Part shown: piece by piece, positions 1 to 5,386 of the stretch
Position numbering within the stretch: position 1 is the stretch's first letter
How the letters are laid out: each line of letters opens with the position of its first letter
Assembly: GCA_030426445.1 (NCBI GenBank)
Contig: JAUHYS010000164.1
Coordinates: 1 to 5,386, forward strand
Origin: a bacterium
Lineage (GTDB): Bacteria > UBA10199 > DSSB01
DNA length: 5,386 nucleotides
Direction of reading: 5' to 3'
The notes under the pieces: generated by a model
Told to the model about the DNA's origin: nothing
The model's database searches: none
The model's input: the letters and a program-made list of their open reading frames with translations, nothing else
Translations under genes and position numbers: made by a program

Positions 1-1
1 T

Positions 2-517
2 TTGGGGCCACTGACCACTGACATTGCCCCGGCTTACGACCATATCACCAGCGCAATCGGAGCTGCGATGATCGGCTGGTTTGGTACGGCCATGCTTTGC
101 TACGTCACTCCCAAAGAACATCTCGGTTTGCCCAATCGAGAGGACGTCAAGCAAGGCATCATGGCTTATAAAATTGCAGCCCATGCTGCTGATTTGGCCA
201 AAGGCCATCCGGGCGCTCAAGTCCGGGACAACGCGCTTTCTAAGGCTCGCTTCGAGTTTAGGTGGGAGGATCAATTTAATTTATCATTGGATCCAGAGAC
301 CGCTCGCGAATATCACGACGAAACCCTACCCAAGGACAGCTCCAAGCTTGCACATTTTTGTTCGATGTGCGGCCCGCAGTTTTGTTCCATGAAGATCACC
401 CAGGAAGTAAGGGACTATGCAGCAAAACAAGGTTTAGAGTCCATTGACGAGGCTTCTCAAAAAGGCATGGAACAGAAAGCTGAAGAGTTTAAAAATCGTG
501 GAATGAAAATAAGTTAA
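2..517 (+). CDS. thiC: Phosphomethylpyrimidine synthase ThiC, C-terminal part (5' end outside window)
   Basis: ThiC is a cytoplasmic radical-SAM enzyme that rearranges 5-aminoimidazole ribotide into hydroxymethylpyrimidine phosphate, the pyrimidine half of thiamine. The 171 residues seen start mid-protein at the conserved LGPLTTDIAP segment; the first codon, TTG, is an internal leucine and not a start. Next come the conserved YDHITSAIGAA and YVTPKEHLGLPN segments. The ThiC-specific cluster motif CX2CX4C follows at fragment residues 120, 123 and 128 (bases 359-385), then a charged tail ending in TAA. ThiC proteins are usually about 450-630 residues, so most of the enzyme, including its N-terminal part, lies to the left. 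One small oddity is alanine in AYDHI where glycine is usual (GYDHI). A TPP riboswitch often precedes thiC but would be outside the window. The gene converges on the lipid operon and shows no functional link to it. Confidence 0.97.
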   Translation: MGPLTTDIAPAYDHITSAIGAAMIGWFGTAMLCYVTPKEHLGLPNREDVKQGIMAYKIAAHAADLAKGHPGAQVRDNALSKARFEFRWEDQFNLSLDPETAREYHDETLPKDSSKLAHFCSMCGPQFCSMKITQEVRDYAAKQGLESIDEASQKGMEQKAEEFKNRGMKIS

Positions 518-523
518 TTTGAG

Positions 524-548
524 TAGGGGCGCCGCTAGCTGCGCCCTA
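524..548. terminator. GC-rich hairpin in the convergent gap, possible bidirectional terminator
   Basis: GGGCGC at 527-532 pairs perfectly with GCGCCC at 541-546 around an 8-base loop. TA at 524-525 can pair with TA at 547-548 if one G is bulged, giving about eight pairs. It lies just past the thiC stop, and its right arm includes the stop codon (TAG, 546-548) of the opposing gene. Neither side has a proper T-run: plus continues TAATTAAAAG, minus continues CTACTCAAATTAAC. The position between convergent genes supports a shared terminator or a 3'-end stabilising hairpin. The missing U-tract makes efficient intrinsic termination uncertain. Confidence 0.55.
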
Positions 549-2183
549 ATTAAAAGATACCGTATACCACTTAAGCTCAGACCCCTCTCCTGCCAACCAC
601 CCCAGCTTTTTAGTTTTATCATCGATCACCAAAGTGCCGACTAAATCGAAAGGGCCCTGTTTTTGACCGTTGATCACAACATAGAAATTACCTTCCTGCT
701 CGGCAACAAAAGCAATCGATTGACCGGAAGCACTCCAATGGTATTTATGCGCTTTGCCGTCTTTAAAGAAAGTTCTAATCTGATCAAAGGCCTCACTTGA
801 TTGATCACCTCTCACCAAAATCTCTTTGTTATCTTTTTGCTTTGCTACATAAACTAAATCTTCACTTTGTGCACCATAGCTCGCTGCATAAATTGATGGG
901 TATTTGACGACCTCTTCTCCATTGACCATAAGAGATGAAAAGGACCTTCCCTTTTTAATAATATAAGCAAAATTTCCTTGAGGAGAAAAAATCATATTCG
1001 TAATTTTAAGTCGACCAGAATAAGTTTTGCTAATTTTGCCATTAACAACAATGCTCTGTGAACCATTGGGGTATTGATCGTTGGGTGGATCTTTTCGTAA
1101 AATGATATTTTGCGAACTTCCAAAAGTTTTTGGGCCTGGCCGAATCAAACGATCTTTGCGTGGATCCCAACGATAGGCAACACGGGATTCCTCTTTTTGT
1201 CTTCGAATGACACCAGTGAAATAAATTTTTTCTTCTTCTTCATCAATTCTCAAATCCTCGATAAGATCAAAGTGATATCGAGATGCTTTGTCATTGGCGA
1301 CAAAAAAAGATTTGCGATTCTTTCTTTGTAAAGTAACAATCAATTTATTTTCTTCATCAAAAATAATCCATTCAGGCAAACGCTGTAAGCCTTCATCTAA
1401 TATTTTGCTTTCTTTTTGATCAGGCCAAGAGACTAAATGATAGTGAAAGTATTTGTATCCAAAAAATGCCAGATGGTCTTCGTTAGCGTTCCAAACGATC
1501 GGCCCCATATTATCAAACTCTGGGCTTTCTTTTTCGTTAATGACATAAACCCAGGCCGTCTTTTTTTGTGCTTTAAAAACCAGTTGTCGGGTTTGCGGTA
1601 AAAACTGAAGATCTCTAATTTTTCGATATGTCGCCGTCGCTTTGCCTTCAATAAAAAGTTGGGCTTTTTTTCCGACGCGGCCGACATAGTAAAGTTTATT
1701 TTCTCCATAAGGAAAATGAATTTCGCCTACCTCATCATAAGCTGGACTCTTTTGATCATTATGGATCACAAAGTGCTGCGAACCTTGCCTGGCTGAATAA
1801 GCGATTTGAGAGAGGTCTTTACTAAAAGTAGGTTTTGAAGAAATCCATTCGAACATTTCTTCACAGGGTTGATTGTCAACAGTCCAACAATATTTCCAGG
1901 CTCCGTCTTGATATTCCGCTTTTTGTGAAAAAATTTTTTTTTGTAAGAGATCGACCAAAAAGACCTGACTATTCTCTGAACTTCGATATTCCAATGGATC
2001 ATAGTTGAGTAGTTTAATCACATCTTGGGGGCTTAATGGCTCGTCAAGTTTAAAAAGCGAAATCTGATTTTGAGAAAAAACAAAGTTAGGGCTTTGGGCC
2101 TGACAAAAAAAACTAAAGAAAAATGAAACGGTTACCCCAATGAAATAAAATGTTATCTTTTTTAAAAGTTTCAAAAGAATCAC
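546..2183 (-). CDS. Exported protein with WD40/TolB-like beta-propeller repeats, function unknown
   Basis: This 545-residue protein starts with a Sec-type signal peptide: a lysine-containing N-terminus, a hydrophobic stretch at about residues 10-26, and a likely cleavage after CQA (residue 29). C27 lacks a proper lipobox, so it is probably soluble in the periplasm and not a lipoprotein. From about residue 120 to the end there are ten or so degenerate repeats of 35-44 residues. Each has the pattern 'hydrophobic-SPxGxxLAYxA ... xxVVxNGKxxxxYDxI'. The clearest are at about 120-155, 193-229, 398-434 and 482-518. This is typical of WD40-like/TolB-like propellers, which usually act in binding. The only two cysteines after the signal, C99 and C107, could form a disulfide. 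No enzyme motif was recognised. The start is GTG with an AAGGCGGAG site just upstream; TTG at codon 4 is an alternative. It is the last gene of the operon, so it may serve the envelope, but that is inference. Confidence 0.8.
   Translation of the reverse strand: MILLKLLKKITFYFIGVTVSFFFSFFCQAQSPNFVFSQNQISLFKLDEPLSPQDVIKLLNYDPLEYRSSENSQVFLVDLLQKKIFSQKAEYQDGAWKYCWTVDNQPCEEMFEWISSKPTFSKDLSQIAYSARQGSQHFVIHNDQKSPAYDEVGEIHFPYGENKLYYVGRVGKKAQLFIEGKATATYRKIRDLQFLPQTRQLVFKAQKKTAWVYVINEKESPEFDNMGPIVWNANEDHLAFFGYKYFHYHLVSWPDQKESKILDEGLQRLPEWIIFDEENKLIVTLQRKNRKSFFVANDKASRYHFDLIEDLRIDEEEEKIYFTGVIRRQKEESRVAYRWDPRKDRLIRPGPKTFGSSQNIILRKDPPNDQYPNGSQSIVVNGKISKTYSGRLKITNMIFSPQGNFAYIIKKGRSFSSLMVNGEEVVKYPSIYAASYGAQSEDLVYVAKQKDNKEILVRGDQSSEAFDQIRTFFKDGKAHKYHWSASGQSIAFVAEQEGNFYVVINGQKQGPFDLVGTLVIDDKTKKLGWLAGEGSELKWYTVSFN
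558..1826 (-). other. Protein-level tandem repeats (beta-propeller blades)
   Basis: Residues about 120-542 fall into roughly ten to eleven units. Recurrent features are a YD/FD-plus-hydrophobic turn (AYDEVG, EFDNMG, HFDLIE, AFDQIR, PFDLVG), a following SPxG-like turn (FSPQGN, WSASGQ), and a VVxNGK-like strand (VVNGKI, MVNGEE, VINGQK). The repeats are divergent in DNA, so this is an old protein architecture and not a recent tandem duplication. The count would fit one large or two smaller propellers; the middle units (about 312-360) are the least regular. Confidence 0.7.
2097..2183 (-). other. Predicted Sec signal peptide of the propeller protein
   Basis: Residues 1-29 have a short basic n-region with lysines at 5, 8 and 9, then a phenylalanine-rich hydrophobic core. 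The c-region ends CQA before QS, matching a small residue at -1 for signal peptidase I. A single N-terminal anchor is the alternative if cleavage does not occur. Confidence 0.75.
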
Positions 2184-2184
2184 A

Positions 2185-2193
2185 CTCCGCCTT
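2185..2193 (-). promoter_or_regulatory. Ribosome binding site of the propeller gene
   Basis: On the minus strand AAGGCGGAG occupies 2193-2185, inside the 12-base gap after the HAD gene's stop. AAGG lies 6 bases from the GTG start at 2183; GGAG lies 10 bases from a TTG at codon 4. Both starts are workable. GTG is preferred because it gives normal spacing to AAGG and a longer basic n-region. Confidence 0.65.
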
Positions 2194-2195
2194 AA

Positions 2196-3134
2196 TTATT
2201 CCTTTCTATTGTAATTATTTTTAAGGCTTTTGAAAACTCTATTTTCATAAGTCTTTATTTGTACAGCCGATAAATGCTTTTGCACCCTCATGTCTTTAAA
2301 AATGCTTTTTATTTTTTTTACGTAATCTTGCTTTTTAACGAGTAATAAAATAAGTTGATGAAGGGTCTCCCAATCCAATTTTTTTTTATGATGTAAAATA
2401 CAAGCCAATTGTAAAGGGTGGGAAAAGGCAAAAAATTGATGGGGTCCTTTTTCGATCTCTTCAATCTGTTTTTTCTGACTTTGATAGATATAAATAGCTT
2501 CTACGCCACCTCTTTTTTCTGGTAGTTTTTCTCTTAAACTTAAAAGCCAAAAAACCATTTCTTTTCTTAATCGATATTTTTTAAACTTTTTTTCCCAATG
2601 GCTGGAGTTGTATTCTTCAGCAATAAAACGACTGTAAAGTGAATAAGCCAAGGCATCGTGTTCGACGTTATCACCAAATAGAGACTCATTTGCCAATGGA
2701 TGGTGCAGTCGTAAATTCATTAGGGCAGCTAACTTATAATCCAATTGATAAAAAAAGGCACTGGGCCGAAATTGAAAAAATAGTCGATAAAAATCTTTTA
2801 AGATAACTCCATCTTGCTCCACACCATCGAGAAGCATTTTTTGTTCCAGAACCGGCCTTAAAAAATTAGGGCTGGCTGAAATAAAATAAAGCGGTGTGGA
2901 TGCATACTTAGGACCATTGCCTCTACGTAAACCCCGAAGAATTTCCGGCATTCCAAAATGTGCACGTTTATCTATAGCGCGCTCAAAAGGTATTTTGACA
3001 ATATCCCAAAAAGTAAAAAAAAGCGTTTGCAAATAAGTTTGATCGATGTCCCAAATATACACATCACCACGATAGGAATTTTTTAAAGAACGAAAGTCTT
3101 TCCAACAGATGGGGTAAAGGTTAATGTTTTTCAA
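2196..3134 (-). CDS. HAD-superfamily phosphatase resembling App1/LNS2 (DUF2183), putative lipid phosphatase
   Basis: This 312-residue protein carries all four HAD motifs. Motif I is DIDQT at residues 29-33, with D29 the likely nucleophile and D31 the acid/base. Motif II is the serine of YFISASP (S86). Motif III is the lysine of ILKDF (K113). Motif IV is FGDNVEHD at 153-160. The combination YxSxSP, LLKDF and IGDxxxHD is the signature of the App1 catalytic/LNS2 domain (DUF2183). Yeast App1 is a Mg-dependent phosphatidate phosphatase. No signal peptide or clear transmembrane helix is seen, so it is probably cytoplasmic or membrane-associated. Residues about 175-312 are a lysine-rich, apparently helical extension that I do not recognise. 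The start is TTG, overlapping the end of gpsA by 14 bases. It is supported by a strong GGGAGGG site and by the lack of any ATG before motif I. Because it follows plsB and gpsA, phosphatidate or glycerol-phosphate is a reasonable guess for the substrate. The family call is fairly firm; the substrate is not. Confidence 0.75.
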   Translation of the reverse strand: MKNINLYPICWKDFRSLKNSYRGDVYIWDIDQTYLQTLFFTFWDIVKIPFERAIDKRAHFGMPEILRGLRRGNGPKYASTPLYFISASPNFLRPVLEQKMLLDGVEQDGVILKDFYRLFFQFRPSAFFYQLDYKLAALMNLRLHHPLANESLFGDNVEHDALAYSLYSRFIAEEYNSSHWEKKFKKYRLRKEMVFWLLSLREKLPEKRGGVEAIYIYQSQKKQIEEIEKGPHQFFAFSHPLQLACILHHKKKLDWETLHQLILLLVKKQDYVKKIKSIFKDMRVQKHLSAVQIKTYENRVFKSLKNNYNRKE

Positions 3135-4173
3135 GAATGGATTCCCTCCCGGTTTGACGAGCTATCAGACCTGCCATCACTTTTTTGATCGACGTTTTTT
3201 TCTGTAAGACTTGAACCACCGCTTTTAACAAAGACAAATCTAATTTAAGCTCATCGGCTTTGGCTGCAATTAAGGGAGCAGAGCTCACGCCTTCGGCAAC
3301 TTGAGTCATTGATGCCAAAATCGATTTGAGGCTTTCGCCCTGGGCAATGCGTTTACCCACTTGATGGTTGCGACTTAAAGGAGAGAGCGCCGTAGCAATC
3401 ACGTCCCCGACTCCAGCTAGGCCCATAAAAGTCTCAGGGTTTGCACCCATGGCCAAACCAAAACGCGTCATTTGTTCGATCCCTCGAGTTAAGAGCAATG
3501 CCTTAGAGTTCATTCCAAAACCCAGACCATCAGCCGCCCCAACCACCAAGGCGATAATATTTTTAAAGGCTCCTGCAAGCTCGACACCTAACAAATCATT
3601 CGAAGCATAAACGCGAAATCGCGTATTGCAAAACAGGCTTTGGATCTGTTCGATCAGACAATCATATTTGGAAGCCACCACCGCACCGGCTGGAGCACCC
3701 AACATGATTTCAACCGCCAGATTGGGACCTGCCATCGCCCCGATTTTAAGCGCACAGGTTTCTTGACGTAAAATTTGGCTCATGGTTTCAGCACTCTTTA
3801 ACTCCAAACCTTTACTTAAATGAACGATACATTGATCCCCTTGAATAAACTCAGCCATATCTCTTGCCACATCTCGAAAATGTAAACTAGGTACGGCCAT
3901 TAAAATTAATTGAGCCTTTGGCACCCAAGCCGACAAATTCGTCACCGCTTCGAGATTTTTATCTAATGAAAATTTCGGTAAATAGGTCGAGTTACGGTGT
4001 TTTTGGTTAATCTCTTTAGCAAGATCCAAACGCCTCACCCAGAGTTTAACTTTTTGCCCAGCTCCTGCAAGCAAATGCGCCATGCAAGTTCCAAAACTAC
4101 CTCCGCCAACTACCAAGACTGTCAAATCGCGTTTGGGTTCTTCATTATTATTTTTATTATTGGACATGAACAT
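3121..4173 (-). CDS. gpsA: Glycerol-3-phosphate dehydrogenase [NAD(P)+] GpsA
   Basis: This cytoplasmic enzyme reduces dihydroxyacetone phosphate to sn-glycerol-3-phosphate with NAD(P)H, supplying the backbone for phospholipids. At 350 residues it is slightly longer than the usual 330-340 because of an asparagine-rich N-terminal lead (about residues 4-10) before the Rossmann fold. The GxGxxG loop is GGGSFG at 23-28. SKGLE (K121) and AGPNLAVE (148-155) follow, the latter a mild variant of the common GPSFAxE. The substrate-binding GAFKNIIA has K204, expected to be catalytic. Later come the conserved KALLLTRG, GLAGVGD (251-257) and SRNHQVG (267-273) segments and AEGV (293-296). ATG at 4173 has no good Shine-Dalgarno; a second ATG at 4167 (codon 3) is an alternative. 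It lies 19 bases after the acyltransferase gene, which uses its product, and overlaps the HAD gene downstream. All key residues appear intact. Confidence 0.97.
   Translation of the reverse strand: MFMSNNKNNNEEPKRDLTVLVVGGGSFGTCMAHLLAGAGQKVKLWVRRLDLAKEINQKHRNSTYLPKFSLDKNLEAVTNLSAWVPKAQLILMAVPSLHFRDVARDMAEFIQGDQCIVHLSKGLELKSAETMSQILRQETCALKIGAMAGPNLAVEIMLGAPAGAVVASKYDCLIEQIQSLFCNTRFRVYASNDLLGVELAGAFKNIIALVVGAADGLGFGMNSKALLLTRGIEQMTRFGLAMGANPETFMGLAGVGDVIATALSPLSRNHQVGKRIAQGESLKSILASMTQVAEGVSSAPLIAAKADELKLDLSLLKAVVQVLQKKTSIKKVMAGLIARQTGRESILEKH
3144..3150 (-). promoter_or_regulatory. Ribosome binding site deciding the TTG start of the HAD gene
   Basis: GGGAGGG sits on the minus strand at 3150-3144, within the last codons of gpsA, 9 bases before TTG at 3134-3132. 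The reading frame opens only at 3161, after an in-frame TAG at 3164-3162, and has no ATG or GTG in between. The first in-frame ATG (codon 62) is beyond the catalytic DxDxT motif. TTG is therefore the only sensible start. Confidence 0.75.
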
Positions 4174-4192
4174 ATAATAACTTCGCCAGGTT

Positions 4193-5386
4193 TTAAATTT
4201 GCAAATGCTCCATGCGGTTTTGATAATAGTAAATTAAAAATCGATTATGATGAAATAAATCCGGGCCCTTTCTTTCAAGCGCAGGGTGTTCATGATAATC
4301 CATGAGATGCGCCAAGGCGTCTGTAAAACAAAGTGCCAAGTCCCCTTTTTTTAATTTATCGGCCAAGCGTATTTTTTTTTGTTTTTCTAATCGAATGAGT
4401 TTTTTTAAAAGCACATCCATACGTTGATAAAATTCCACCATACGGATGCTCGCTTTTTTCCCTCCGCTACTCAATAAACGATAAAGGTCTATTTGTGGAT
4501 TAATTTCTCTTAACCATTGAAAGACCAAGTGGGAAACCACATGTACGCTGTCGATCACGGTATCGCGTTGGTAGGCTTTGATGATGGAATTACCGAGTTC
4601 CCGAGTGTATTCTTCGTCACGTTGTTTTTCAAAATCAGGACTCCCATTGACTTTTACATAGGCCTCGCGAGAAATGACTCTGCCTCGAGGGTCCAAAGAG
4701 TTACCCTGTTCATCCACTAAATTTCCAAAAGGATCCAAGGGCTGAGAAATGACCACCTGGATATGCGAATCCAAATCAAGCAAATAGTTAAAAAAATCCC
4801 AAACTCTTCTCGTTTGAGAAAACTCATCATCGTCAATGATATAGCGGCTTTTTCCGGCTTCTTTTAGATAATCATCGATCAAGGTTTCAGCTTCTAAAAC
4901 CAATTGATAATTAATGGTACAAGGCACAAAAAATATATCGGGTTTGGCTTTTCTATTTTTTAGATTTTGAATATAGGCATTGAGGCCCATGCCCATGAGA
5001 CCGAGTTTAAGTTTTTGTTCGACCCTTCCGGAACGACTTCGGGTTCCTCCGGGAAAAAACAAATGATTGTATCCTTGCTCCAAAGTATAAGCCGCATAAT
5101 TTTTTAAAACCATTTTATAGAGTTGAGACTTTTTAAGGCGGTCGACTTTATAGGCTCCCAAGTGGTCCATAAAAAAACCCATGACTTTACTTTTAAATAA
5201 ATTGAGCCCAGCTCCATAAATAAAGGGAGGCAGACCTAAACGGTATAAAGTATAGCCCGCGATAATACTGTCTAAATTGCTGGAATGCGTTGGGACAAAA
5301 ATAATAGTTCCCAAATTAGAGAGTTTTTTTAGCTTCTCAGTTTCACCAAGAATATGCACTCTTTCTTCTAGCTTAACCCGACCACT
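4193..5386 (-). CDS. plsB: PlsB-type glycerol-3-phosphate acyltransferase (N-terminus outside window)
   Basis: PlsB-type enzymes transfer a fatty acyl group to position 1 of sn-glycerol-3-phosphate, forming lysophosphatidate at the inner membrane. The frame stays open to the window edge, so the 397 residues seen lack the N-terminus; a GTG at 5359 is internal rather than a convincing start. In fragment numbering, motif I HSSNLD (HX4D) is at 34-39 and motif II GAGLNLF at 58-64, followed by LGAYKVDR. Motif III FPGGTRSRSGR is at 111-121 and motif IV FVPCTINYQLVLEAETL starts near 153. The last motif matches PlsB (IPVxIGYExVxE) better than PlsC. In motif III the usual glutamate (EGGRSRTG in E. coli PlsB) is glycine. 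An inserted GNLVDEQGNSLDPRGR segment near 221-236, then YTRELG, suggests the subgroup seen in former Deltaproteobacteria (from memory). GpsA next door makes its substrate. A related lysophospholipid or dihydroxyacetone-phosphate acyltransferase is a less likely alternative. Confidence 0.88.
   Translation of the reverse strand, partial: SGRVKLEERVHILGETEKLKKLSNLGTIIFVPTHSSNLDSIIAGYTLYRLGLPPFIYGAGLNLFKSKVMGFFMDHLGAYKVDRLKKSQLYKMVLKNYAAYTLEQGYNHLFFPGGTRSRSGRVEQKLKLGLMGMGLNAYIQNLKNRKAKPDIFFVPCTINYQLVLEAETLIDDYLKEAGKSRYIIDDDEFSQTRRVWDFFNYLLDLDSHIQVVISQPLDPFGNLVDEQGNSLDPRGRVISREAYVKVNGSPDFEKQRDEEYTRELGNSIIKAYQRDTVIDSVHVVSHLVFQWLREINPQIDLYRLLSSGGKKASIRMVEFYQRMDVLLKKLIRLEKQKKIRLADKLKKGDLALCFTDALAHLMDYHEHPALERKGPDLFHHNRFLIYYYQNRMEHLQI

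Larger units (their letters stand above)
546..5386 (-). other. Four-gene operon: plsB-type, gpsA, App1-like HAD, exported propeller protein
   Basis: All four minus-strand genes are packed end to end. There are 19 bases between the acyltransferase stop and the gpsA start, a 14-base overlap between gpsA and the HAD gene, and 12 bases between the HAD stop and the propeller start. None of these gaps has room for a promoter or terminator, so co-transcription is the simplest reading. The promoter and any further upstream genes are beyond the right edge. The unit ends at the hairpin at 524-548. The first two products catalyse consecutive glycerolipid steps; the role of the other two is inferred only from linkage and family. 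Confidence 0.85.

Noticed and set aside
81..392. Open frame of 103 codons on the plus strand inside thiC
   Set aside because: It lies wholly within the strongly conserved thiC frame and its translation has no recognisable family features.
434..622. Minus-strand open frame crossing the thiC end, the hairpin and the propeller gene end
   Set aside because: It overlaps two better supported genes and has no family signature; its hydrophobic stretch comes from a chance frame.
1928..1942. A6T9 tract as a possible intrinsic terminator or curved promoter element
   Set aside because: It has no GC-rich stem and lies inside an intact coding frame, where it encodes lysine-isoleucine-phenylalanine.
1433..2002. 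Short minus-strand frames (1433-1708, 1766-2002) within the propeller gene
   Set aside because: They are out of frame with the repeats, which run unbroken through the region, so no frameshift or second gene is needed.
3368..3610. Plus-strand open frame opposite gpsA
   Set aside because: It lies opposite the most conserved GpsA segments (GAFKN to SRNH) and is a shadow of that coding strand.
3997..4305. Plus-strand open frame spanning the gpsA start and acyltransferase end
   Set aside because: It is antisense to two confident genes, has no ribosome site I could see, and encodes nothing recognisable.
4517..4720. Plus-strand open frame opposite the acyltransferase gene
   Set aside because: It is short, antisense to a well supported PlsB-type region, and has no motif.
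5357..5359. GTG as the true start of the acyltransferase
   Set aside because: The frame is open upstream to the window edge, no ribosome site pattern stands out, and motif I lies only 25 residues on, too close to the N-terminus for a PlsB-type protein.

Overview
The window holds the 3' end of one plus-strand gene and a tight minus-strand cluster of four genes facing it. By eye the DNA is about 40% G+C: roughly 50% in the thiC end, lowest (about 35%) in the HAD-phosphatase gene. It looks like a Gram-negative bacterium, because it has a PlsB-type acyltransferase and an apparently exported beta-propeller protein. The acyltransferase has features I associate with the former Deltaproteobacteria (Bdellovibrionota or Myxococcota-like lineages). 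That placement is an inference of low to moderate confidence; the window has no rRNA or other taxonomic marker.

Layout, left to right. Positions 2-517 (+) are the last 171 codons of thiC (thiamine pyrimidine synthesis), ending with its iron-sulfur cysteine motif. A 28-base convergent gap follows. It holds a GC-rich hairpin whose right arm overlaps the stop codon of the opposing gene. The rest, 546-5386, is on the minus strand. In transcription order it reads: a PlsB-type glycerol-3-phosphate acyltransferase (5' end outside the window), gpsA (glycerol-3-phosphate dehydrogenase), a HAD-superfamily protein resembling the App1/LNS2 (DUF2183) lipid phosphatases, and a secreted protein of about ten beta-propeller-like repeats. 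Spacings are +19, -14 (overlap) and +12 bases, so the four genes almost certainly form one operon. Its promoter would lie beyond the right edge.

Functionally, GpsA makes sn-glycerol-3-phosphate and PlsB acylates it to lysophosphatidate, the first two steps of phospholipid synthesis. The next gene carries all four HAD motifs in the arrangement of the eukaryotic phosphatidate-phosphatase App1 family, so it may act on a phosphorylated intermediate of the same pathway, though its substrate is not proven. The last protein has a Sec signal peptide and is probably periplasmic; its link to lipid synthesis is unknown. The most interesting points are this App1-like gene inside a glycerolipid operon, the exported propeller coupled to it, and the loss of the usual glutamate in acyltransferase motif III.

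There is no gene-free stretch over 300 bases. I saw no tRNA, rRNA, CRISPR array, insertion sequence, origin or attachment site.
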